Positions 1 to 5,828 of a stretch of DNA of 14,359 bases are shown piece by piece. Made by a program: the position numbers and the translations under genes. The notes beneath the pieces are model-generated. The model searched no databases and had not been told where the DNA came from. It saw nothing but the letters and a program-made list of their open reading frames with translations. How positions within the stretch are numbered: position 1 is the stretch's first letter; the number at the start of each line of letters is the position of its first letter. Source of the stretch: JAKAGE01 sp964416665 (GTDB taxonomy: Bacteria > Patescibacteriota > Minisyncoccia > UBA6257 > 2-01-FULL-56-20); contig CAYQFA010000023.1 of NCBI GenBank assembly GCA_964416665.1, forward strand, positions 1 through 14,359. Direction: 5' to 3'.

Positions 1-54
1 AACCTGCGACCTTGGCCTTATGAAAGCCCTGCTCTACCACTGAGCTACGTCGGC
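1..54 (-). tRNA. tRNA-Met (CAU), partial at window edge
   Basis: Read on the minus strand, the 5' end begins GCCGACG-TA-GCTC, with D-arm GCTC/GAGC, then an anticodon arm with loop TTCATAA (anticodon CAU, + strand 20-22), then the start of the T-arm (GCAGGTT). The T-loop remainder and the 3' acceptor strand lie beyond the window. G at position 1 and the absence of the initiator GGG/CCC stem argue for elongator Met. The lysidine-modified tRNA-Ile2, which also has a CAU anticodon gene, cannot be excluded without the 3' half. Confidence 0.85.
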
Positions 55-57
55 ATT

Positions 58-74
58 ATGCGCACAAAGCGCAT
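58..74 (-). other. Small hairpin in tRNA-Met leader
   Basis: A perfect 6-bp inverted repeat (ATGCGC / GCGCAT, 5-nt loop) lies between the predicted tRNA-Met transcription start and the mature 5' end. It would form in the precursor and be removed by RNase P. Function is not known. Confidence 0.35.
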
Positions 75-88
75 CGAAAAACAAAATA

Positions 89-117
89 ACTATATGCCAG
101 ATTCCGAAGTTTTTCAA
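89..117 (-). promoter_or_regulatory. Promoter for tRNA-Met
   Basis: On the minus strand TTGAAA (112-117) and TATAGT (89-94) are separated by exactly 17 bp. This is a good sigma-70-type match placed about 35 bp upstream of the tRNA 5' end. It is back to back with the ybaB promoter; the two -35 boxes are only 4 bp apart. Confidence 0.65.
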
Positions 118-121
118 AGTG

Positions 122-150
122 CTGACAAATTCCATTTTCTCGGCTATACT
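122..150 (+). promoter_or_regulatory. Promoter for ybaB (leaderless)
   Basis: CTGACA (122-127), a 17-bp spacer and TATACT (145-150). The ATG of ybaB begins 7 nt after the -10 box, so the expected +1 coincides with the start codon and the mRNA would be leaderless. Confidence 0.6.
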
Positions 151-157
151 TTTTTTC

Positions 158-415
158 ATGTTCGACGATATCAAAAAGATCCAGGAGCTCAAGCGCCTTC
201 AGGATTCATTCAAGCAGGAGCACGAGACCGTACAAAAGAAAGGAATCTCCGTTACCGTGAACGGGAACATGGAGATAGAGAATATCACCCTGAATCCCGC
301 GCTTGAACAGCGAGAGGCCGAAGAGGCGTTGCGGCAATGCATCAACGAGGCGAGCAAGAACATCCAAAAGCGAATCACAAAGATGATGATGTCATCGGGA
401 TTGGGAGGATTCTAA
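158..415 (+). CDS. ybaB: YbaB/EbfC-family nucleoid-associated protein
   Basis: An 85-aa protein of the YbaB/EbfC family, small dimeric DNA-binding proteins often linked to nucleoid structure and the recombination (recR) locus. Visible hallmarks are the N-terminal helix MFDDIKKIQELKRLQ with charged heptads, the central strands 'GISVTVNGNMEIENITLNP', and a C-terminal amphipathic helix 'NEASKNIQKRITKMM' ending in a short Gly tail. Family members are usually about 100 aa, so this is a slightly short but complete version. The start at 158 is preferred over an in-frame ATG at 119: the upstream extension is hydrophobic and unlike the family, and 119 lies before the promoter -35 box. No Shine-Dalgarno precedes 158; the -10 box ends 7 nt before it. 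No recR or dnaX neighbour is present here. Confidence 0.88.
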   Translation: MFDDIKKIQELKRLQDSFKQEHETVQKKGISVTVNGNMEIENITLNPALEQREAEEALRQCINEASKNIQKRITKMMMSSGLGGF

Positions 416-470
416 AAAAGCCGGCTGGGACAGGACGTCGACGAAGCAAATTTTAGGCTTGAAAAGTAAG

Positions 471-1541
471 CTACTTCGTATTTACTGAAAACGTGGCTGT
501 GCCACCGTTCAGCTGCGCGAGCGTAATGGAATAATTGGTGCCATCATAGGTTTGCCCAACCGTAAGAGTTTGAGGCGGGATCGGAACAAGCGCGATCATG
601 CAGACAATTTTCGGCATAGGGTCTGATGGGAACGAATTCCAACAGCCGACCGGCGTGATCTGAATCGTTACTGATGAGGACGCGATGCTTTCCAAAGTAA
701 AGTACGCGCTGTCGTTGCGGATCTCCGCGATACCGCCGGGCGAAAGCGTTACACTGCCGGGCGCGTTCAATTGCTGAACGCTTGAGGTTGCCGTAGTACT
801 CGCAGTGCTCGCGGAACCGACGACGATGGTCGTTGTTCCGAGAATCTGGATCATGGGACAACCACAAATCCCATTCGCCGGGCAATTGCAGGCGCCACTC
901 GTAAGCGTTGCGGTATACGTACCCGTAGCGGTATAGGTATGCGAGACCACGCCCATTGCGTTACAGCTTGAACATACGGGAACGAACCCGAGCCTCCCCG
1001 TGGCACCATCACCAAAGTTGACCATAGTGCCGAGGTTACTGCCTTGCGGAGCTGTTGAGGTGAACTGCACGGTAAGAGGCGCATTGCCTGATTGTGGATT
1101 GGCCGAAAAACTTTGGGTGCTGCTGCCATTGTTTCCGCCTCCACACGACCGTGCGAAATACGCGCGGGACAAGGGACCGAAAATGCCGTTCCCGGCAGTA
1201 TCCAATGCCACAATATTGTTTTGCGCCTGCCACTTGCCTACCGCGGCGTTGGTCAACACTCCGAAATAGCCCGTTGACGAAACATTAAAATATCCCTGTT
1301 GGCCAAGATAGTCCTGAAGCGCAGTAACGTCGCTGCCGCGCGAACCCACCGAAAGTGAACGGCTGAACGGGAAACATATTGTTGCGCCGATCGCCGCGGC
1401 CGGAGCAATGACCGGAACTGGCACGATTGCCGGAGACGAAGCGGACACGACCGCGTTACTACCGCCGATCGCCGCCAAAGACACAAACGGAACCGCAAAC
1501 ATCGCTATGCCGATCTGAATGAAAAGAACCTTTTTAGACAT
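471..1541 (-). CDS. Secreted peptidoglycan-binding (PGB_1) and PKD-domain protein
   Basis: A 356-aa exported protein. Residues 1-23 (MSKKVLFIQIGIAMFAVPFV...) form a signal peptide. An Ala/Pro/Val-rich linker follows, then a PG_binding_1-like domain at about 59-131 (SRGSDVTALQDYLGQQGYF, GYFGVLTNAAVGKWQAQNNI, GNGIFGPLSRAYF). This is the three-helix fold that binds cell-wall peptidoglycan. A PKD-type Ig domain follows at about 145-243, with VNFGDGA and HTYTATGTYTATLT and an inserted Cys-rich loop (CNCPANGICGCP). The C-terminal 90 residues form an unassigned beta-rich domain. The likely role is a wall-anchored surface protein; the ligand is unknown. A -10 box lies 28 bp upstream of the ATG, giving a leader of about 20 nt without a well-spaced SD. 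The gene converges with ybaB across 55 bp with no clear terminator. Confidence 0.85.
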   Translation of the reverse strand: MSKKVLFIQIGIAMFAVPFVSLAAIGGSNAVVSASSPAIVPVPVIAPAAAIGATICFPFSRSLSVGSRGSDVTALQDYLGQQGYFNVSSTGYFGVLTNAAVGKWQAQNNIVALDTAGNGIFGPLSRAYFARSCGGGNNGSSTQSFSANPQSGNAPLTVQFTSTAPQGSNLGTMVNFGDGATGRLGFVPVCSSCNAMGVVSHTYTATGTYTATLTSGACNCPANGICGCPMIQILGTTTIVVGSASTASTTATSSVQQLNAPGSVTLSPGGIAEIRNDSAYFTLESIASSSVTIQITPVGCWNSFPSDPMPKIVCMIALVPIPPQTLTVGQTYDGTNYSITLAQLNGGTATFSVNTK

Positions 1542-1569
1542 GTAATTATGATATTAACCTTTCCCCACT

Positions 1570-1575
1570 ATTATA
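1570..1575 (-). promoter_or_regulatory. Candidate -10 box for the PG-binding protein gene
   Basis: A perfect TATAAT on the minus strand, 28 bp before the ATG at 1541. No convincing -35 hexamer is visible at 16-18 bp. Unlike most genes here it would leave a short leader (about 20 nt), which contains GGGGAAAGG at a poor distance for an SD. Confidence 0.4.
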
Positions 1576-1596
1576 CAACGCACCACGGCACAAAAG

Positions 1597-1726
1597 GTCA
1601 CTGCGACCCCAAGGACGAAGCACTCTTATCCCGAAAGGTGTCTCGGAGGCGCGAAGGCGCCGAGAGCCAAGGCGGCCAGCCAGCAGACTGGAACGCCGTC
1701 CTTTCGGGATAAGAGTGCTGAGTTTG
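1597..1726 (-). repeat. Branched 101-bp inverted-repeat element 3' of tRNA-like gene
   Basis: Perfect 20-bp inverted arms at 1619-1638 and 1700-1719 (…TCTTATCCCGAAAGG / CCTTTCGGGATAAGA…) enclose 61 bp that contain two further hairpins. One is TCTCGG/CCGAGA (1641-1646/1660-1665) with GCGC pairing inside. The other is GGCG/CGCC (1671-1674/1694-1697) with CCAG-CAGA-CTGG inside. As RNA this is a long stem capped by two hairpins. It begins 5 nt after the 3' end of the tRNA-like sequence. On the minus strand a weak stem GGTCG/TGACC followed by TTTT (1597-1591) could end the transcript. It could be a structured RNA domain, an RNA stabiliser or terminator of the upstream RNA, or a small non-autonomous palindromic element next to a tRNA. 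I do not recognise a family. Confidence 0.7.
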
Positions 1727-1800
1727 TTGCGGGGGCAAGACTCGAACTTGCTTCGGAAGCTTATGGGGCTTCCCGGAAAACCTTTCCCGACCCTCCCGCG
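1727..1800 (-). tRNA. tRNA-Met-like cloverleaf (CAU), initiator-type but aberrant
   Basis: On the minus strand the T-arm is canonical (GCAAG-TTCGAGT-CTTGC). The anticodon arm is GAAGC-CCCATAA-GCTTC (CAU), the D-arm TCGG/CCGG has a loop containing GG, and the acceptor pairs GCGGG with CCCGC. Like bacterial tRNA-fMet it has C1 facing A72 and ends CCCCGCAA, just as initiators do. It is odd in several ways: an A7/C66 mismatch, G instead of the near-universal U8, three bases between acceptor and D-stem, C33 instead of U33, and no initiator GGG/CCC anticodon stem. It may be a divergent initiator tRNA, a decaying tRNA, or a tRNA-like domain of a longer ncRNA. The consensus promoter upstream argues that it is transcribed. 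Confidence 0.5.
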
Positions 1801-1823
1801 CGATAAAAACCAACAACCACACT

Positions 1824-1853
1824 ATTATAGAAGCGCGGAGGGTGTGTTGTCAA
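1824..1853 (-). promoter_or_regulatory. Consensus sigma-70 promoter for the tRNA-like RNA
   Basis: On the minus strand a perfect TTGACA (1848-1853), an 18-bp spacer and a perfect TATAAT (1824-1829). It is the only promoter in the window with both hexamers fully consensus, which is typical of strongly expressed stable RNA. The predicted +1 is near 1817, leaving a 5' leader of about 16 nt before the cloverleaf. Confidence 0.75.
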
Positions 1854-1875
1854 AGAAAATGATTAATGTCATCAT
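1847..1875 (+). promoter_or_regulatory. Candidate promoter for pgeF-murD
   Basis: TTGTCA (1847-1852), a 17-bp spacer and CATCAT (1870-1875), then 6 nt to the ATG at 1882. The -35 is good and the -10 weak (4 of 6). The -35 overlaps the -35 of the oppositely directed tRNA-like promoter, so the two promoters would share or compete for the same bases. The call rests partly on matching the spacing seen at the other leaderless genes. Confidence 0.35.
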
Positions 1876-1881
1876 CAAACG

Positions 1882-2619
1882 ATGACGGAAAATGTTCATT
1901 TCGCGCTCTTCGATCGTTATCCCGAACTTGTTGCGACCATCTCAACAAGGGCTGACGGCAATTGTTATTTCGCGCCGACCGGCGACGCTACGACCGATAA
2001 GGCAACGCCCGTGAACCGGGCGACGTTCCTGGCGAAGCTGGACATCCCTTGCGATTGCGTTGTTTCCGCCGGCATCGCGCATGGCGAAAAGGCATATCAC
2101 GCAACCACCGCAAACGACGAAGATGTTGTCCGTGGCGTTGACGCATTGTTCGCCGACGAACGCGATCTCTTCCTTTCAATCACCGTCGCCGATTGCCTCC
2201 CCGTATTTCTCTTTGATCCGAAAATAAAGACGTTCGGACTGGTTCACGCCGGCTGGCGCGGCCTTGTCGCGGGCATCATACCAAACACCATTCACGCCAT
2301 GATCCAAGAGCGCGGCGTGCGCGCAGAAAACGTACTGGCGGGAATCGGCCCGGGCATCGGCGCATGCCACTTTGAAGTGCAAAGCGACGTCGCAGCGCAA
2401 TTTGAAAGCTTCCCCGAGGCCGTCCTTCGTCACGATGGTAAAATATTCATCGACCTGAAGGCCGTTGCCCGCGCACAACTGCTCGCGTTAGGCATAAAAG
2501 AAGAACATCTGGAAATCAGCGATGAATGCACCTATGATAATGAGGAGAAATATTTCTCCTGGCGGCGCGACAAGCCGCCGTTCAAAGAAACAATGATGGC
2601 GGTGATCGGACTGAAATGA
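1882..2619 (+). CDS. pgeF: Peptidoglycan editing factor PgeF (YfiH/laccase-domain family)
   Basis: A 245-aa member of the YfiH/PgeF (Cu-oxidase_4, 'multicopper polyphenol oxidase') family. Family members are cytoplasmic single-domain enzymes. E. coli PgeF keeps L-Ala as the first residue of the peptidoglycan stem by removing mis-made UDP-MurNAc-L-Ser; other members show purine nucleoside phosphorylase or deaminase activity. The metal-binding residues expected for the family are visible: H67 (AGIAHGEKAY), C105 (TVADCLPVFLFD) and H122 (LVHAGWRGLV). The GIGPGIGACHFEV motif (154-166) and a C-terminal CTYDNEEKYFSWRRD are also present. Length is normal. The stop overlaps the murD start as ATGA, so the two are translationally coupled. 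Pairing with murD fits a peptidoglycan quality-control role, which is inference. No SD precedes the ATG. Confidence 0.92.
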   Translation: MTENVHFALFDRYPELVATISTRADGNCYFAPTGDATTDKATPVNRATFLAKLDIPCDCVVSAGIAHGEKAYHATTANDEDVVRGVDALFADERDLFLSITVADCLPVFLFDPKIKTFGLVHAGWRGLVAGIIPNTIHAMIQERGVRAENVLAGIGPGIGACHFEVQSDVAAQFESFPEAVLRHDGKIFIDLKAVARAQLLALGIKEEHLEISDECTYDNEEKYFSWRRDKPPFKETMMAVIGLK

Positions 2620-3950
2620 ACCAAACGGAAATACAAAAATTGTTCAAAGGAAAGAAAATAACACTGATGGGCCTTGGCCTTTTGGGACGCGGCCTTGGCG
2701 ACGCGGAATTCTTTGCGGGTGCCGGCGCGGAACTTATCATCACCGACCTAAAGACCGAGGTCCAGCTCGCGACGTCGATCGAACGGCTCAAGCCATTTGC
2801 GGCCAACATCACCTACCATCTCGGTGAGCATCGGCTTGAGGATTTCGAGAACCGCGATATGATCATCCGCGCGCCGAATGCGCCGCTCGATTCGCCGTTC
2901 CTCGCGCACGCGCGCGCTGCGGGCATCCCCGTCGAACAGGATGCCGCGCTTTTTGCGAAGTTCACCGACGCGACGATCGTCGGCATCACCGGTACGCGCG
3001 GGAAATCCACGGTCACCCACCTTATCTATGAGATCGCCAAGGCGGCAGGAAAAAATCCCCATCTCGGCGGCAACGAAAGGGATACCGCAACATTGCCGCT
3101 GCTCGGCACGGTCACGAAAGACGACCTCGTGATCCTTGAGCTCGACTCATGGCAACTGCAGGGATTCGCAGAAGGCAGGATCAGCCCGCACATCGCGGTA
3201 TGGACGAACTTTCTGCGCGATCATATGAACTATTACCACGGCGACATGGACCGCTACTTTGAGGACAAAGCCGCCATCGCACGATTTCAAAAGCAGGGTG
3301 ACTGCTTCATTACGACCCCCGAAATCCAGCAAAAAATTGAGGCTCGGTTCGGTGCGCTGGCATCAAAATGCATCACCGACGCCGCTTTGCCGGAAGATTG
3401 GGATATCTCGCTCCCCGGCGAACACAATCGTAAAAACGCCGCCTGCGCCCGTGCGGCGGCGCAATGCCTCGGCATCCCGGATGATGTCATTAAAAATGTA
3501 TTAAAAACATTCACCAGTCTTCCCAACCGGCTTGAGCTTTTGGGCGAGAAGAACGGGATCGAGTTCTATAATGATTCGAATGCGACCACGCCGGACGCAA
3601 CGATGGCCGCGCTCAAAACATTGGCAAGCGAGAAAAGACCGATCGTGCTCATCGCCGGCGGCAGCGACAAGGAATTGGTCTTCGACGATCTCGCCCGCGC
3701 GATCGAAACAACGGTGAAAACCGTCATCCTCTTTCGGGGAACGGCGCAGGAAAAATTGCAGGCGCTTTTTAGCGCAACGCTTCCCGTGGAGATCGCTTCG
3801 AACATGGACGAGGCGTTCGCGGCGGCGCTCAAAGCGGCAACCCCCGGAAGCATCGTCCTTCTTTCGCCCGGGGCGACCAGTTTCGGCATTTTCAAAAACG
3901 AATACGATCGCGGCGAGCAGTTCGCCGAATGTTTCAAAAATTTGAAATAA
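2616..3950 (+). CDS. murD: UDP-N-acetylmuramoyl-L-alanine:D-glutamate ligase MurD
   Basis: A 444-aa Mur ligase that adds D-Glu to UDP-MurNAc-L-Ala using ATP, in cytoplasmic peptidoglycan precursor synthesis. The N-terminal Rossmann-like domain starts KKITLMGLGLLGRG. The central ATPase domain carries the P-loop GITGTRGKST (K130). It also has E175 in LELDSWQLQ, H203 in NFLRDHMNYYH and the likely carbamylated K218 (YFEDKAAIARF). GEHNRKNAACARAAA (268-282) and LPNRLELLG (302-310) lead to YNDSNATTPDA, and the C-terminal domain has LIAGGSDKE and SPGATSFGIFKNEYDRGEQF (417-437). All are MurD signatures, and length is close to E. coli MurD. The P-loop reads GTRGKS where many MurD proteins have GTNGKS. 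It starts within the pgeF stop (ATGA). The last codons contain the -35 box of the gatC promoter. Confidence 0.95.
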   Translation: MNQTEIQKLFKGKKITLMGLGLLGRGLGDAEFFAGAGAELIITDLKTEVQLATSIERLKPFAANITYHLGEHRLEDFENRDMIIRAPNAPLDSPFLAHARAAGIPVEQDAALFAKFTDATIVGITGTRGKSTVTHLIYEIAKAAGKNPHLGGNERDTATLPLLGTVTKDDLVILELDSWQLQGFAEGRISPHIAVWTNFLRDHMNYYHGDMDRYFEDKAAIARFQKQGDCFITTPEIQQKIEARFGALASKCITDAALPEDWDISLPGEHNRKNAACARAAAQCLGIPDDVIKNVLKTFTSLPNRLELLGEKNGIEFYNDSNATTPDATMAALKTLASEKRPIVLIAGGSDKELVFDDLARAIETTVKTVILFRGTAQEKLQALFSATLPVEIASNMDEAFAAALKAATPGSIVLLSPGATSFGIFKNEYDRGEQFAECFKNLK

Positions 3951-3970
3951 TCGGCGGCGCAGGCTACAAT
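3942..3970 (+). promoter_or_regulatory. Promoter for gatC-gatA (leaderless)
   Basis: TTGAAA (3942-3947) lies in the last codons of murD, followed by a 17-bp spacer and TACAAT (3965-3970), then 7 nt to the gatC ATG. No SD precedes the start, so a leaderless mRNA is predicted. Read-through from pgeF-murD is also possible because no terminator separates the units. Confidence 0.65.
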
Positions 3971-3977
3971 TGCCTTA

Positions 3978-4274
3978 ATGTCGTCTTCTATCAATAAGGA
4001 GGAGTTAGAACATCTGGCGCGGCTCGCACGCGTGGAGCTCGATCCCGGCGAAGAGGAAAAACTGCTTTCCGACCTGGGCAATATTTTGGACCATTTCAAG
4101 GAGCTTCAGGAGCTCGACACGTCGAACGTCCCGCCCATGACCGGAGGTACCGACCTTAAGAACGTCCTTCGCGAAGACACCGAGCGCGAGAACACCAATC
4201 GCGGCAGCGGCGTCGAGGCGTTCCCCGAATCGAAAGACGGGTTCTTGAAGATCCCGCCGATCTTTGAACACTAA
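3978..4274 (+). CDS. gatC: Asp-tRNA(Asn)/Glu-tRNA(Gln) amidotransferase subunit C
   Basis: A 98-aa GatC, the small subunit that wraps around GatA and stabilises the GatCAB complex. That complex converts mischarged Glu-tRNA(Gln) and/or Asp-tRNA(Asn) to the amidated forms. The N-terminal helices 'INKEELEHLARLARVELDPGEEEKLLSDL' are split here as INKEELEHLARLARVEL and DPGEEEKLLSDLGNILDHF, both classic for the family. LDTSNVPPM and LREDTER follow, and the C-terminal KDGFLKIPPIFEH is the usual 'FLVPKV'-type ending. It lies 27 nt after murD and 16 nt before gatA. An internal TAAGGAGG at 3998-4005 looks like an SD but no start codon follows it. Translation probably begins leaderless at 3978. Confidence 0.93.
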   Translation: MSSSINKEELEHLARLARVELDPGEEEKLLSDLGNILDHFKELQELDTSNVPPMTGGTDLKNVLREDTERENTNRGSGVEAFPESKDGFLKIPPIFEH

Positions 4275-4290
4275 TTTTTCGATTAACACC

Positions 4291-5745
4291 ATGGCCGATC
4301 TTACCAAGCTCACTATTAAAAAATTCCACGATGGCCTGCGCGCAAAAGAATTTTCCGCGCGCGAGGCAACGCAAGCATTCTTCGGGCGTATAAAGAAGGA
4401 AGATAGCGAGATCGGTGCATATTTAAGTCTCGCCGAGACATTGGCACTTGAAGAAGCTAACGCCGTTGATGGCGCCGTCGCCAAAAGCAAACCGATCGGC
4501 GAGCTTGCCGGTGTCCCGCTTGCCATCAAGGACTGCATCCTGATAAAAAACCTCCCCGCAACCGCAGCTTCAAAGATACTTAAGGACTATACCGCAAGCT
4601 ATGATGCGAGTGTCATTAAAAGATTACGCGGCGAGCGCGCGGTATTCCTCGGCAAGACGAATATGGACGAGTTCGCGATGGGCTCCTCCACGGAGAATTC
4701 CGCGTTCCGCGTCACCAAAAATCCCCATGACCACACGCGCGTGCCCGGCGGCTCATCGGGCGGCTCCGCAGCGGCGGTCGCGGCGGATTTCGCCATTGCG
4801 GCGCTCGGTTCCGACACCGGTGGCTCGATCCGCCAACCCGCCGGACTCTGCGGCGTTGTCGGATTGAAACCGACGTACGGCGCAGTATCACGCTCCGGCT
4901 TGATCGCCATGGCGTCCAGCCTCGACCAGATCGGACCGCTTACCAAAACCGTGGAAGACGCGGCGATCCTTTTCAAGGCCATCGCGGGCCGTGATCCGCT
5001 TGACGCGACATCAAGTGACCATGATTACGACTCGATCACATCGCTCCCCTCGCTCGAAGAGACGAAGAAAATAACCATCGGCATTCCGGAAGAATACTTC
5101 ATCGACGGACTCAATGAGGATGTTGCGAAAAGTGTTGCGGCGGCGATCGAGAAATTGAAAAAGCTCGGTTTCGCGTTCAAGAAGATCTCTTTGCCGCACA
5201 CCAAATATGCGCTCTCCTCTTACTACATCGTGATGCCGGCGGAGGTCAGCTCCAATGTGGCGCGATTCGACGGCATTCGTTATGCGCGCATGCCGGACAT
5301 TCAAACGCATGACGGAAAATTATTGGACATCTACCTCAAACAGCGCGGCGCAGGATTCGGTGCCGAAGTGAAACGACGCATCATCCTTGGGACGTTTGTG
5401 CTCTCATCGGGCTACTATGATGCGTACTATGAAAAAGCGCAGCGCGTTCGGACATTCATAAAAAAAGATTTCGATGAGGCGTTCAAAGAAGTTGACGTCA
5501 TTCTCACCCCGGTCGCGCCGAACCCCGCGTTCAAGATCGGCGAGAAGACCAGCGACCCGCTCGCGATGTATCTTGAGGATATTTTTACGATCCCAATAAA
5601 CCTTGCCGGACTTCCCGCTATTTCGATCCCAACCAAACCATATCCTTTGGACGGCAAAGAACTTCCGGTCGGCTTCCAGCTCATCGGCAAGAAATGGCAT
5701 GAGGCCGATATTTTGAACATCGGCCGGCACTACGAGAACAACTAG
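4291..5745 (+). CDS. gatA: Asp-tRNA(Asn)/Glu-tRNA(Gln) amidotransferase subunit A
   Basis: A 484-aa amidase-signature protein, the glutaminase subunit of GatCAB that releases ammonia for tRNA-dependent amidation. The Ser-cisSer-Lys triad is intact: K80 (GVPLAIKD), S155 (VPGGSSGGSA) and S179 (GSDTGGSIRQPA), with numbering almost identical to well-studied GatA proteins. CGVVGLKPTYGAVSRSGLIA and MASSLDQIGPLTKTVEDAA also match the family, and LAGLPAISIP and GFQLIGKKWHEADIL close the protein. The ATG at 4291 (MADLTKLTIKKF) is chosen over an in-frame TTG at 4264 that would overlap gatC and add non-conserved residues. It lies 16 nt after the gatC stop with no SD, so coupling to gatC is likely. gatB is not in this window. 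Confidence 0.95.
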   Translation: MADLTKLTIKKFHDGLRAKEFSAREATQAFFGRIKKEDSEIGAYLSLAETLALEEANAVDGAVAKSKPIGELAGVPLAIKDCILIKNLPATAASKILKDYTASYDASVIKRLRGERAVFLGKTNMDEFAMGSSTENSAFRVTKNPHDHTRVPGGSSGGSAAAVAADFAIAALGSDTGGSIRQPAGLCGVVGLKPTYGAVSRSGLIAMASSLDQIGPLTKTVEDAAILFKAIAGRDPLDATSSDHDYDSITSLPSLEETKKITIGIPEEYFIDGLNEDVAKSVAAAIEKLKKLGFAFKKISLPHTKYALSSYYIVMPAEVSSNVARFDGIRYARMPDIQTHDGKLLDIYLKQRGAGFGAEVKRRIILGTFVLSSGYYDAYYEKAQRVRTFIKKDFDEAFKEVDVILTPVAPNPAFKIGEKTSDPLAMYLEDIFTIPINLAGLPAISIPTKPYPLDGKELPVGFQLIGKKWHEADILNIGRHYENN

Positions 5746-5753
5746 CTGCTCAA

Positions 5754-5824
5754 CAAAAAATACCCCCTTCTTTTTGACCTTTAGCGTCCGCGCGATCCGG
5801 TCAAAAAGAAAGGGGTATTTTTTG
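5754..5824. terminator. Long bidirectional intrinsic terminator
   Basis: Arms of 26 bp at 5754-5779 and 5799-5824 match at 25 positions; the single mismatch lies in the C/G run. The outer part of the stem is A6 on the left and T6 on the right, so each strand ends in a U-run. The loop is about 19 nt. It lies 8 nt after the gatA stop and 4 nt from the stop of the convergent gene at 5829, so it serves both. Confidence 0.9.
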
Positions 5825-5828
5825 TTTT

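Noticed and set aside
119..157. Upstream ATG for ybaB
   Set aside because: Adds a hydrophobic stretch foreign to the family and starts before the -35 box of the best promoter.
416..470. Minus-strand terminator after the PG-binding gene
   Set aside because: AGCCGGCTTTTTT has a U-run but the stem has no loop; too weak to call.
1591..1816. RNase P RNA at the tRNA-like locus
   Set aside because: Short resemblances (GGGAAAGG, CCGAAGCAAG) are explained by the cloverleaf; the locus is too short and lacks P4 pairing partners.
3998..4005. TAAGGAGG inside gatC
   Set aside because: Perfect SD look-alike, but no in-frame start codon at a useful distance; it encodes the NKEEL helix of GatC.
4264..4290. 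TTG start for gatA overlapping gatC
   Set aside because: No SD, non-conserved extra residues; ATG 4291 matches the family N-terminus and active-site numbering.
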